Below are positions 1-6,695 of a stretch of DNA of 18,708 nt, piece after piece. The stretch covers positions 1 to 18,708 of the forward strand of contig CABVCJ010000040.1 of assembly GCA_902496845.1 (NCBI GenBank). The letters run 5' to 3'. The position numbers and the translations under genes are program-made. How positions within the stretch are numbered: position 1 is the stretch's first letter; each line of letters starts with the position of its first letter. Source of the DNA: an uncultured Collinsella sp. (GTDB lineage: Bacteria; Actinomycetota; Coriobacteriia; Coriobacteriales; Coriobacteriaceae). Below the pieces are notes generated by a model. That model worked only from the letters and a program-made list of their open reading frames with translations. It ran no database searches and had not been told where the DNA came from.

Positions 1-90
1 GGTTAAGTTTGCTGCTCTACAGTCCTGCGCAAGACGGAAAGCACATTAAGTGCTTTCCTTTGCGTGCGGAACTCGCGACAAACTTAACCC
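1..90 (+). repeat. Extragenic palindromic repeat, copy 1
   Basis: Copy 1 of a family found three times in this window. Outer arms GGTTAAGTTTG (1-11) and CAAACTTAACC (79-89) are perfectly complementary. An inner hairpin (36-58) has the stem GGAAAGCAC/GTGCTTTCC around an ATTAA loop. Between the two stems are the blocks CTGCTCTACAGTCCTGC and GGAACTCGCGA, which are conserved in the other two copies. The left end may be cut by the window edge, because the outer arm is much longer in copy 3. No coding role is seen; a REP- or MITE-like element, or a structured RNA, are all possible. Confidence 0.8.
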
Positions 91-275
91 GCCCCGGCCC
101 CCGATGGCCCCAGACCTGCCAAATAGGGACAGGTTTATTTTGGGCGGTTATATCTGGGGATATGCCAAGAGCACGGCTATCGACAATTCAGAAAATAAGA
201 AAACTGAATAGACTGTCTGACAAAATCGCAACCCGCACCAACCAGCCCTTTTGCTGTTCCCGGCGGGGCCGCGGG
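91..275. other. Gene-free spacer between palindrome copies 1 and 2
   Basis: No credible coding frame or RNA gene is visible. GC-rich blocks next to each palindrome (CCCGCCCCGG near 88 and CGGCGGGGCCGCGGG near 261-275) lie at opposite ends. The flank AAACTTAACCCGC of copy 1 matches the flank AAACTTTACCCGC of copy 2, read on the minus strand, at 12 of 13 positions. The two copies and their immediate flanks are therefore an inverted pair around about 185 bp of AT-richer DNA. Confidence 0.5.
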
Positions 276-357
276 TAAAGTTTATCGCGAGTTCCGCACG
301 AGCCGGAGAGCACTTAATGTGCTCTCCGTGCGAGCAGGACTGTAGAGCAGGAAACCT
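276..357 (-). repeat. Extragenic palindromic repeat, copy 2
   Basis: Same element as copy 1 in the opposite orientation. Read on the minus strand it has TTTC, CTGCTCTACAGTCCTGC, an inner hairpin GGAGAGCAC-ATTAA-GTGCTCTCC, then GGAACTCGCGATAAAC. The inner stem differs from copy 1 at paired positions, with an A-T pair in copy 1 replaced by G-C here. The outer arms are less complementary than in copies 1 and 3. The region from 358 to 482 holds no gene. Confidence 0.8.
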
Positions 358-482
358 TGTATACGCCCGACCGCTCCCGAGGGGCATCTCTCATGCAAAA
401 ACTTTTGTCAGGTAAAGTCCGAGGTCATCGGCGTTTTATACCGAGAAATTCAAAAAAGTTGAAAATTCATTACATATTTGCG

Positions 483-511
483 TTGACTTTAGGTAACTAA
501 AGTTTCATACT
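483..511 (+). promoter_or_regulatory. Probable sigma-70 type promoter of the cstA leader
   Basis: A -35-like TTGACT (483-488) and a -10-like CATACT (506-511) are separated by exactly 17 bp. Transcription would start near 518, giving a 5' untranslated leader of about 235 nt before cstA. The region around it is AT-rich compared with the genes. The assignment rests on motif match and spacing only. Confidence 0.6.
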
Positions 512-582
512 CCTTTTCAACCACTGGGGGATGTGAACACGCACGGATCGTTCGCATCATGATTGAAGAGGATTTCTTAGAC

Positions 583-627
583 ATGTCCACGCATCAGCTA
601 AACATTATCAGCGTAGTAATTATCTGA
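583..627 (+). CDS. Putative Ile/Val-rich leader peptide upstream of cstA
   Basis: A 14-codon frame ATG...TGA encodes MSTHQLNIISVVII. Six of the last seven residues are Ile or Val, the signature of branched-chain amino-acid attenuator peptides such as those before ilv operons. A modest ribosome site AGAGGA (567-572) lies 10 nt upstream. An in-frame ATG at 559 would extend it to 22 residues but has no visible ribosome site. It sits between the promoter at 483 and the terminator at 681. The stop codon lies within a sequence (624-631, CTGATGCG) that can pair with the early coding part (590-597, CGCATCAG). Function is inferred; the short length means chance cannot be excluded. Confidence 0.5.
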   Translation: MSTHQLNIISVVII

Positions 628-675
628 TGCGGGTTAGCACATACAGCTAGCCCGTACGATAACGGGCGGCTGATG
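590..675 (+). promoter_or_regulatory. Structured leader RNA with competing pairings
   Basis: CGCATCAG (590-597) can pair with CTGATGCG (624-631). Alternatively CATCAGC (592-598) can pair with GCTGATG (669-675), so the two pairings exclude each other. Two more short hairpins lie between: GGGTTAGC/GCTAGCCC (631-638 with 646-653, one G-U pair) and GCCCGT/ACGGGC (650-655 with 662-667), which overlap and also compete. With the peptide frame and the terminator at 681 this is a plausible attenuator. I could not identify a clear antiterminator pairing to the 5' half of the terminator. Confidence 0.45.
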
Positions 676-680
676 AAGAT

Positions 681-717
681 GAGGGCCGTCGAGCGCAACC
701 GACGGCCCTCATTTTTT
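681..717 (+). terminator. Intrinsic terminator in the cstA leader (possible attenuator)
   Basis: An 11-bp perfect stem, GAGGGCCGTCG (681-691) with CGACGGCCCTC (700-710), has an 8-nt loop and is followed by A and six T residues (712-717). It lies only 36 nt before the cstA start, and no gene upstream in this window would need it. It is therefore best read as a conditional terminator in the cstA leader. Confidence 0.85.
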
Positions 718-752
718 ATGTCTGGGAAGTTCTTTTTAGAGGAGGAAATGTA

Positions 753-2642
753 ATGAACGGAGTTTTGCTCATGGTTGTGGCCGCGGCGGTGCTCGCCTGC
801 GGCTATCTGGGCTACGGCCGCTGGTTGGCCAATAAGTGGGGCGTTGACAAAGAGGCCCTCACGCCGGCCAAGCGCATGAAGGACGGCAAGAGCTTCTCGC
901 CCGTCTCCGCCTTCACCGCGTTCTCGCACCAGTTCAGCTCGATCTGCGGTGCCGGCCCTGTCACGGGTACGATCGTCGCCATGGCCTTTGGCTGGCTGCC
1001 CGTCGTGCTCTGGGTCCTCGTCGGCGGCATCTTCTTTGGCGCCGTCCACGACTTTGGCGCCCTGTACGCCTCGATGAAGAACAACGGCAAGTCCCTGGCT
1101 CAGCTCATCGAGAAGTACATCGGCAAGACCGGCCGTCGCCTGTTCCTGCTGTTCTGCTGGCTGTTCTGCATCATCGTCATCGCCGCCTTCACCGACATGG
1201 TCTGCAAGACGTTCATGTTCACCCCGGCCGTTGATGCTTCTGGTGCTGCTACCGGTGCCATCGACTTCACCAAGTCCTATGCCGCCGGCTGCGCTGGTAC
1301 CATCTCCATCCTGTTCACCTTCGTCGCTATCGCCTTTGGTTGGGCCCAGAAGAAGTTCAACCTCACCGGCGCTGCCGAGTTCGTCACCGGCGTTGTCCTC
1401 ATGGTTCTCATGTTCGCCGTCGGTATGCAGTTCCCGGTCTACCTGGATAAGTTCCAGTGGTTCGCCGTCGTCATGGTCTACCTGGTCTTCGCTGGCGCTA
1501 TGCCCATCCAGATGCTCAAGACCCCGCGTGACTACCTCACTTCCATCATGATGATCGTCATGATCGTCTGCGCTGTCCTCGGCATCGTCGTCCTGGGTGT
1601 TAACGGCCAGGCTACGATGACCGCTCCGGTCTTCACCGGCTTCTCCACTGCCTCCGGCATGATGTTCCCGGTCCTGTTCGTCTCCGTCGCTTGCGGCGCT
1701 CTCTCCGGTTTCCACAGCCTCGTTTCTTCCGGCACCTCTTCTAAGCAGGTCGAGAAGGAGCAGGACGCTGTCAAGGTCGGTTACGGCGCCATGATCGTCG
1801 AGTCCTTCGTCGGCATCCTTGCCATCATCGTTGCCGGCATCATGTTCTCCGACATGAACACCGCCGGTACCGGCGCCCTCAACGCCGGTGTCGCTTCCAC
1901 CCCGTTCCAGATCTTCGCCGCTGGCATCTCCCGCGGTATGCAGGCCTTCGGTGTTGACGGCACGCTCGCTACCGTCTTTATGACCATGAACGTCTCCGCT
2001 CTGGCCCTGACCTCGCTCGACGCCGTCGCCCGCATCGCCCGTACCTCGTTCTCCGAGTTCTTTGCCCAGACCAACGATGCCCTGGCCATCGAGTCCAAGG
2101 CCGGCTATATGAAGGTCCTCGGCAACCCCTGGTTCGCCACGGTCGTTACCCTGCTTCCTGGTCTCGCCCTCGCTTTTGGTGGCTATGCCAACATCTGGCC
2201 GCTCTTTGGTGCTTCCAACCAGCTGCTCGGCGGCATGACCATGATCACCCTCGCCGTGTTCTGCAAGTGCACCGGCCGCAAGGGCTGGATGCTCTATGTG
2301 CCCGTCGCCTTCCTGCTCTGCTGCACCTTCACCTCGCTGGTCCAGAGCGCCATGGGCTGCATGACCGCCGTCCAGCAGTTTGGCTTCTTCGGCACCATCC
2401 CGGCTACCGCCACCACGGCTGCCGTCTCCGTCGCCGCCACCAAGGGCCTGCAGCTTGTCTTTGCCATCCTGCTGATGGTCCTGGGCCTCATCGTTGCCGT
2501 CAACTGCCTCAAGGAGTTCTTTGGCAAGGAGGCCGGTTCCATGCCCGACGAGGAGCCCGAGTGGTCCGAGATGGGTAAGGCCGAGTACGGCCGCGCCGCT
2601 GCCGCCGAGGCTCCTGCCGACGCCGAGACTGCCAAGGCCTAG
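753..2642 (+). CDS. cstA: CstA family carbon-starvation/peptide or pyruvate transporter
   Basis: A 629-residue polytopic membrane protein. The N-terminal region (about residues 45-115) has the conserved CstA signature, including FSHQFSSICGAGPVTGTI, FGWLPVVLWVLVGGIFFGAVHDF and a following short GKS segment. Repeated hydrophobic stretches across the protein suggest well over ten membrane spans. It ends in an Ala/Glu-rich soluble tail. Family members (CstA, BtsT) import peptides or pyruvate; E. coli CstA is about 700 residues, so this one is slightly short. The start is set by a strong AGGAGG (740-745) 7 nt upstream. A terminator at 2684 follows, so it is probably a single-gene transcript. The leader carries a terminator and a possible Ile/Val-rich peptide, suggesting amino-acid-dependent attenuation. 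Substrate cannot be assigned from sequence. Confidence 0.93.
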   Translation: MNGVLLMVVAAAVLACGYLGYGRWLANKWGVDKEALTPAKRMKDGKSFSPVSAFTAFSHQFSSICGAGPVTGTIVAMAFGWLPVVLWVLVGGIFFGAVHDFGALYASMKNNGKSLAQLIEKYIGKTGRRLFLLFCWLFCIIVIAAFTDMVCKTFMFTPAVDASGAATGAIDFTKSYAAGCAGTISILFTFVAIAFGWAQKKFNLTGAAEFVTGVVLMVLMFAVGMQFPVYLDKFQWFAVVMVYLVFAGAMPIQMLKTPRDYLTSIMMIVMIVCAVLGIVVLGVNGQATMTAPVFTGFSTASGMMFPVLFVSVACGALSGFHSLVSSGTSSKQVEKEQDAVKVGYGAMIVESFVGILAIIVAGIMFSDMNTAGTGALNAGVASTPFQIFAAGISRGMQAFGVDGTLATVFMTMNVSALALTSLDAVARIARTSFSEFFAQTNDALAIESKAGYMKVLGNPWFATVVTLLPGLALAFGGYANIWPLFGASNQLLGGMTMITLAVFCKCTGRKGWMLYVPVAFLLCCTFTSLVQSAMGCMTAVQQFGFFGTIPATATTAAVSVAATKGLQLVFAILLMVLGLIVAVNCLKEFFGKEAGSMPDEEPEWSEMGKAEYGRAAAAEAPADAETAKA

Positions 2643-2683
2643 TCAGTCTGATGGACTGACCGTTCCATTCATATGACTCGGAA

Positions 2684-2720
2684 AGACCGGGTCCGCAGCG
2701 ACGCGGACTCGGTCTTTTTT
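2684..2720 (+). terminator. Intrinsic terminator after cstA
   Basis: The stem AGACCGGGTCCGC (2684-2696) pairs with GCGGACTCGGTCT (2703-2715), with one G-U pair, over a 6-nt loop, and a run of T residues follows. A smaller hairpin, GTCAGTC/GACTGAC, sits right after the cstA stop (2642-2660) but lacks a T-run. Confidence 0.9.
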
Positions 2721-2825
2721 CTTGCGAGAACGGATGATGCAAAGGCGTCCTCGCAGATGTTTTGCGTGGATAGGCTCGCGCGTTGTACCATATGGACGTA
2801 TATGTGTGCATATGAAAGGGGCCCA

Positions 2826-5015
2826 GTGGCCAAGACGGTATATTCCGATAATCAAAACAATGTCGATGCTTTGGCTGAGCGCCTGAGCAGCCAGACGTCG
2901 CTTTCTGCTGAGCGTGCCAAGCTGGTTGCCTACGACCTGCTTTGCCGCAAGGCGCTCAAGATTAAGTCGAGTGCGCTGGCGCAGATTTTCCGCTCCGTCG
3001 ATAAGGAGTGCGACACCAAGGCGATGCGCGATGAGCTTATCGCGGCAAATATCGTGACCAAGATCGAGGGTAGCGGCATTAACGGGCGCCCTGCCTTTTA
3101 CACCATTAATGCCGAGATTAACGATGCCCAGGAGCAGCCCGTCGAGGTTGCCGAAGAGGCCGTCGAGGACGTTGTCGAGGCGCCCACTTCGGTGGAAACG
3201 GCTCCGCGCGAGCATGTCGATACCGACGAGCTGCTTGACGAGAGCGTCGTTCGCGCCTTTACGGCCAAGGCCGGCCGCGGCGGTTTTGGCGGGAGTGGCA
3301 AGCGCGATGCGCAGCGCCGCGCCCAGCAGGAGCGCTTCCGTCGCGCCGTTGCTCAAAAGGGTGAGACGGATGCCGAGGCTGTTGAGACCGAGGTTGCTGC
3401 CGAGTCGCAGAAGCCCGCGAGGGAGCAAAAGCCTGTGGTGGCCCAAGAACCCAAGCGTCGTCGCGGTGCTCACTTTAAGGCTGCGCAGCAGGATGTCGCG
3501 CATGAGGTCGAAGAGCCTTCCGAGGTTGCAGACGATGTTGAGGGGTCTGCCAAGAGGGCTCCGGGTTCGTGTCGTCCCGGCCGCGGTTTTGCGGGACGCG
3601 CATATCCTGTAAAGCGTCAGGAGAAGGGCGAGCCGGCTTCGACCGCTCAGGCCGAGAAGGCCGAACAAACCGAGAAAACCGTTGAGCCGGCGGCTCACGA
3701 GCAGCAACCTTCCGAGTCGCAGCCTGCGGCTGACACCGAGGTCAAAGCTCAACAGGCCGCTGATAAGCAGGCGGGGGAGAGCGCCTCAAGCAAGCCCCGC
3801 CGCCGTCGTCACCGCGGCGGTCGTGGCTCAAATGTCGAGGCCGCGGCCGAGAAGGCGGCGACACAAAACGGAGATGAGAAGGCCGAGACTCCGGAGGTTC
3901 AGCCCAAGCACCAGCCGGCGAAGGAAGCCAAGTCCGATCGCCCGCAAAAGCGTTCGTCCGCGTCCAAGCAGGAACGCAATACCCGGGCAGATTCCAAGCG
4001 TAAGCCCCATGCACAGGCCGAGCCTGCCGCGGCTGATAATGCTGCCCAGCGGTCTGAGTCGACCGTCCACGGCGAGGTTTCGGCATTTGCTCTGGCCCGC
4101 GTGCTGGGCAGGCAGCTACTCAAGGTTGTCCCCACGCCTACGGCGCTCTCTAAGATTAAGGAGCAGCAGACCCAGATTGTAAGGGTTGAAGGCAAGGACG
4201 GTAAAAAGACGCCGCAGCGCGCTCAGCACAACGAAATGTCCAATCGCAAAATCGCGGAGGAGATTGCGATTATCCAGGCATGGATTGAGCAGAACCGCGG
4301 TGCCGATACACCGGTTGCCTCGCGTCGCCAGCGTGCCTACCAGATCTTCAACGACGAAAAAGCCTTCGACGGCAAGCATGGTGAGCGTCTGATCAGGCGT
4401 TTGACCGAAAAGGGCATCAGCATGCAGGCGATTAAGGTTGCTCCCAACCGTCCTGTGCACTTTACGGGCTTCTTTACGCTGGGCGCCGACAAGCCGTTCA
4501 TTATGGTTGAGAACCTGGATACCTATGACGAGATCGTCAAGCTCCTACGCGGACGCAAACATGCCAAGCTCTTTGGTACCAAGGTGGGCGGCGTAATCTT
4601 TGGCGGCGGCTGCAAGGCGAGCGTCTCGCACGCACTTGATGATTATCTGGCCGAGATCGGCTATCGCTTTAGCTATGTCTACTACGTGGGCGACATCGAT
4701 CGAGAGGGCGCGCGCATTGTCGAGCAGGCTCGTAACGCCAACGTCGTTGAGATTCGCCTGCATGCCGGTATGTATCGCGCTATGCTTGCCGAGCATAAGC
4801 GTCGCGTGAAGGCGGGCGGCGAGTGCGAGCCCGCGGCGGCCAACCAGGGCGTGCCGCAGAATCTGGCGGCCACGATCAAAGACCTACCCATGGTTACGCG
4901 CGTGCAGTTCCGCAACGTGCTGCGCGAGGGCGGGCGTATTCCACAGGAGATCCTGATGACTGCCGACTATCGGGATGGCGACTCGGGAAGCTTCGACCGC
5001 ATGCTGAACAACTAG
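2826..5015 (+). CDS. TOPRIM-domain protein, JetD-like C-terminus, long disordered linker
   Basis: A 729-residue protein if it starts at GTG 2826, preceded by GAAAGGGG; the frame stays open upstream but runs through the cstA terminator. Residues 1 to about 105 look like a small helical domain ending in a wing-like segment (GSGINGRPAFYTI), perhaps a winged helix. Residues ~106-405 are low-complexity Ala/Glu/Lys/Gln with basic clusters such as KRRRGAH and KPRRRRHRGGRG, probably disordered and nucleic-acid binding. Residues ~410-729 form a folded region. It has MVENLDTY with Glu562 and, after an FGGG stretch, YYVGDIDREG with Asp623 and Asp625, the Glu...DxD pattern of TOPRIM domains. The spacing and the YxGDID element resemble the C-terminal domain of Wadjet JetD (DUF2220-like). 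No jetA, jetB or jetC gene is adjacent. A nuclease or topoisomerase-like role is inferred, not shown. Confidence 0.85.
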   Translation: MAKTVYSDNQNNVDALAERLSSQTSLSAERAKLVAYDLLCRKALKIKSSALAQIFRSVDKECDTKAMRDELIAANIVTKIEGSGINGRPAFYTINAEINDAQEQPVEVAEEAVEDVVEAPTSVETAPREHVDTDELLDESVVRAFTAKAGRGGFGGSGKRDAQRRAQQERFRRAVAQKGETDAEAVETEVAAESQKPAREQKPVVAQEPKRRRGAHFKAAQQDVAHEVEEPSEVADDVEGSAKRAPGSCRPGRGFAGRAYPVKRQEKGEPASTAQAEKAEQTEKTVEPAAHEQQPSESQPAADTEVKAQQAADKQAGESASSKPRRRRHRGGRGSNVEAAAEKAATQNGDEKAETPEVQPKHQPAKEAKSDRPQKRSSASKQERNTRADSKRKPHAQAEPAAADNAAQRSESTVHGEVSAFALARVLGRQLLKVVPTPTALSKIKEQQTQIVRVEGKDGKKTPQRAQHNEMSNRKIAEEIAIIQAWIEQNRGADTPVASRRQRAYQIFNDEKAFDGKHGERLIRRLTEKGISMQAIKVAPNRPVHFTGFFTLGADKPFIMVENLDTYDEIVKLLRGRKHAKLFGTKVGGVIFGGGCKASVSHALDDYLAEIGYRFSYVYYVGDIDREGARIVEQARNANVVEIRLHAGMYRAMLAEHKRRVKAGGECEPAAANQGVPQNLAATIKDLPMVTRVQFRNVLREGGRIPQEILMTADYRDGDSGSFDRMLNN

Positions 5016-5022
5016 GGCGTTC

Positions 5023-5159
5023 GGCCCCGGGAGAGTGGGGACACCGGCTTAGGTTTCCTGCTCTACAGTCCTGCTCACGACGGAGGCCACATTAAGTGGC
5101 CTCCTGTTCGTGTGGAACTCGCGATAAACCTAAGCCGGTGTCCCCGCTCTCCCGGGGCC
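5023..5159 (+). repeat. Extragenic palindromic repeat, copy 3, with 34-bp outer arms
   Basis: The core has CTGCTCTACAGTCCTGC, inner hairpin GAGGCCAC-ATTAA-GTGGCCTC and GGAACTCGCGATAAAC, matching copies 1 and 2. The outer arms run from 5023-5056 and 5126-5159 and are complementary over 34 positions with a single G-T pair (start GGCCCCGGGAGAG, end CTCTCCCGGGGCC). The arms differ in sequence from copy 1 yet remain self-complementary, indicating selection for pairing or palindrome-driven conversion. It begins 8 nt after the stop of the TOPRIM gene and may act as a 3' end or mRNA-stabilising structure, although it has no T-run. Confidence 0.85.
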
Positions 5160-5206
5160 TGCGGCTACTTGGTTGTCGCAAGCGGCTCGCTTTTCGGAAC
5201 TGGGCT

Positions 5207-5368
5207 GATATTTTCTTGATGTTAGGCGCTCTTGGTCCTAATGGGCTTGGGGTGCCTTTGCGTTTCCTCAGCTCCGCATCCTGGCGGGTTCGAATCCCTC
5301 CGCTTGGCGGCGTTGGCTCGATTTTCTTAACGCGAGGAGCTCTCGGTCGATGTGGGACGGAGGGATTC
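5207..5368. other. Duplicated spacer with tRNA-3'-end-like fragment
   Basis: This gene-free stretch contains two diverged copies of a ~37-bp block with AGG(C/A)GCTCT(T/C)GGTC near its centre (5207-5245 and 5320-5356). At 5353-5368 the 16-mer TGGGACGGAGGGATTC is identical to the 3' end of the tRNA-Gln gene at 5543-5558 and in the same orientation, then diverges. It may be a remnant of an attachment site or of a decayed tRNA gene. No complete tRNA fold can be drawn from it. Confidence 0.5.
5260..5306 (+). repeat. 47-bp direct repeat A carrying a T-arm-like sequence
   Basis: It matches 5441-5487 at 45 of 47 positions. It contains GGGTTCGAATCCCTCCG, 17 nt shared with the T-arm and acceptor region of tRNA-Gln but on the opposite strand from that gene. 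No upstream anticodon or D arm is present, so it is not a tRNA gene. Confidence 0.75.
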
Positions 5369-5440
5369 CGCGTCCGCCTGCCGGCGGCCGCGCCCCGCTG
5401 CGTCGCTTCGCTCCTTGCGTGCTGCGCTGGAAAACGCTTC

Positions 5441-5487
5441 GCGTTTCCTCAGCTCCGCACCCTTGCGGGTTCGAATCCCTCCGCTTG
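5441..5487 (+). repeat. 47-bp direct repeat B carrying a T-arm-like sequence
   Basis: Second copy of repeat A, 181 bp downstream, with two substitutions. The same GGGTTCGAATCCCTCCG element faces the tRNA-Gln gene in inverted orientation. Between A and B lie the tRNA-3'-end fragment at 5353 and a GC-rich stretch (about 5370-5440) in which nothing else is recognised. Confidence 0.75.
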
Positions 5488-5490
5488 CCC

Positions 5491-5529
5491 ACAAGAAAGC
5501 GCCCCGGGCTGATGAAAGCCCGGGGCGCT
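5491..5529 (-). terminator. Intrinsic terminator downstream of tRNA-Gln
   Basis: A perfect 13-bp stem, AGCGCCCCGGGCT (5498-5510) with AGCCCGGGGCGCT (5517-5529), has a 6-nt loop. On the minus strand it is followed by TTTCTTGT. It lies 9 bp beyond the CCA end of the tRNA gene. Confidence 0.85.
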
Positions 5530-5538
5530 CAGTTACCT

Positions 5539-5613
5539 TGGCTGGGACGGAGGGATTCGAACCCCCAACAGCCGGCACCAAAAACCGGAGTTCTACCGTT
5601 GAACTACGTCCCA
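5539..5613 (-). tRNA. tRNA-Gln (anticodon UUG), CCA encoded
   Basis: On the minus strand the acceptor TGGGACG pairs with CGTCCCA. The D stem is GTTC/GAAC, the anticodon stem CCGGT/GCCGG holds a 7-nt loop TTTTGGT with UUG at positions 34-36, and the T loop is TTCGAAT. The discriminator base is G, as expected for Gln, followed by a genomically encoded CCA (5541-5539). The gene starts 38 nt after the stop of the peptidoglycan-binding protein gene on the same strand, so co-transcription with it is possible. A terminator follows. Confidence 0.95.
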
Positions 5614-5651
5614 ATGTGTGGTGTTGCCCAAAAGCAACTCGTTTAGTTTAC

Positions 5652-6557
5652 CTAATCTGCGAGGGCATCGCAAACGCCATCGAGCAGGCGTACGGCGAGT
5701 GTCTGCGCGTCGCTGGCCGTGAAGGTGCCGTTGTAGCGCGTCATGCCCGTGAGCTCAATGCGAATGCGTGCTGGCTTCTGCTGCGCGGCGACATTGGCAG
5801 TGCGGATGCGCTGGGCCAGGTTATGGCACTCGGCGAGGGCGATCGTGGCGCGCGGCGCTGCATCTGCGGGCAGCTCATCGCTTGCAATTTCGAGCACCAG
5901 ATCGACATCGGTCGGAACCTTGGAGTCACAGAGCATCATGCCGCTGTTGTCGGTCGTTGCCGTGCCGATATTCCACATGCGCGACGCAACGCTGCGCGCG
6001 ATGGGGTCCTCGCCGATAACGGCAATCTGGAAGCGCTCGAGCACGTTGGCGGCGCGAGCAAAACCGATACGGGACTCGGCTTCGGTGACCGAGGGCTTGC
6101 CCTCCCACACATGGTGCAGGCGGTTGATGTAGGCGTAGGTGTCCTGGAAGGCCATGCCGTCGGCAAACAGGCCGACATTTTCCTGGAACTGCTGCAGGGC
6201 GGCCTCGGTATGCGGGCCAAAGTAGCCGTCGTCTTCGCCACAGGCAAAGCCCAAAACGTTGAGAGCGCGCTGCAGGGCCTGCACATCGGCGCCATGGAAA
6301 TTGGGCATGCGCAGATAGAGGGTGCGGTCGCCCAGCTTATACGAAGCGTCTACAAGGGCGCTCCAACAGGGGATATCGACGGCATGACCGGCAGCAAGGC
6401 CGCTGTCGAGCCTGAAGGTGCTGACGGCCTGCTCAGTGGTGGCTCCAAAGTACTTGTCGGTGACTTCGGCGGCATCAATCGTGTAGCCGAGCTGCAGGAG
6501 ACGAGACTGCACGTCCTCGACGGCTGCTCCTTGCATGCCCGTTGTAATAGGTTCCAT
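5652..6557 (-). CDS. Cytoplasmic protein with two peptidoglycan-binding domains
   Basis: A 301-residue protein with two PG_binding_1-type domains. The first, residues ~5-68, has VQSRLLQLGY and YFGATTEQAVSTFR. The second, ~85-150, has VQALQRALNVLGF and YFGPHTEAALQQFQ. The remaining ~130 residues could be a degenerate amidase_3-like domain, but I see none of the zinc-binding His/Glu motifs of active amidases. There is no signal peptide or membrane segment. This layout recalls mycobacterial CwlM, a cytoplasmic amidase-like regulator of peptidoglycan precursor synthesis, which is only an analogy. The start is supported by AAAGGGG upstream of the ATG. It lies 138 bp downstream of a polyprenyl diphosphate synthase on the same strand, and both could serve envelope synthesis. 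Confidence 0.85.
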   Translation of the reverse strand: MEPITTGMQGAAVEDVQSRLLQLGYTIDAAEVTDKYFGATTEQAVSTFRLDSGLAAGHAVDIPCWSALVDASYKLGDRTLYLRMPNFHGADVQALQRALNVLGFACGEDDGYFGPHTEAALQQFQENVGLFADGMAFQDTYAYINRLHHVWEGKPSVTEAESRIGFARAANVLERFQIAVIGEDPIARSVASRMWNIGTATTDNSGMMLCDSKVPTDVDLVLEIASDELPADAAPRATIALAECHNLAQRIRTANVAAQQKPARIRIELTGMTRYNGTFTASDAQTLAVRLLDGVCDALAD

Positions 6558-6695
6558 GAACGAACCCCTTTCGGCGTACCATTCGTACTATTTGAGCGTC
6601 TGTCGGATAGACAACGCAAAGGGATGCATAAACATGCACTCAACAGTGTAGCAAGTTGTGCCCAAATACGCTGCTGATAGGTTTTATAACCCCCG

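Noticed and set aside
594..1715. Long minus-strand open frame antisense to cstA (373 residues)
   Set aside because: It lies opposite the recognised CstA coding sequence, has a composition (Asp/Glu/His-rich) typical of antisense frames in high-GC DNA, and has no family resemblance.
2673..2825. Upstream start for the TOPRIM protein at ATG 2673
   Set aside because: It would translate through the cstA terminator hairpin; GTG 2826 has a purine-rich ribosome site and is followed by the plausible N-terminal domain.
2826..5015. A complete Wadjet (jetABCD) defence system
   Set aside because: Only the JetD-like TOPRIM domain is present; neighbours are cstA and a tRNA, with no SMC-like or kleisin-like gene in the window.
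5260..5487. Additional tRNA genes on the plus strand
   Set aside because: Only T-arm-like sequence is present; no acceptor, D arm or anticodon arm can be folded.
5352..6677. Plus-strand open frame of 441 residues
   Set aside because: It runs antisense through the tRNA-Gln gene and the whole peptidoglycan-binding protein gene; its first part is translated tRNA and repeat sequence.
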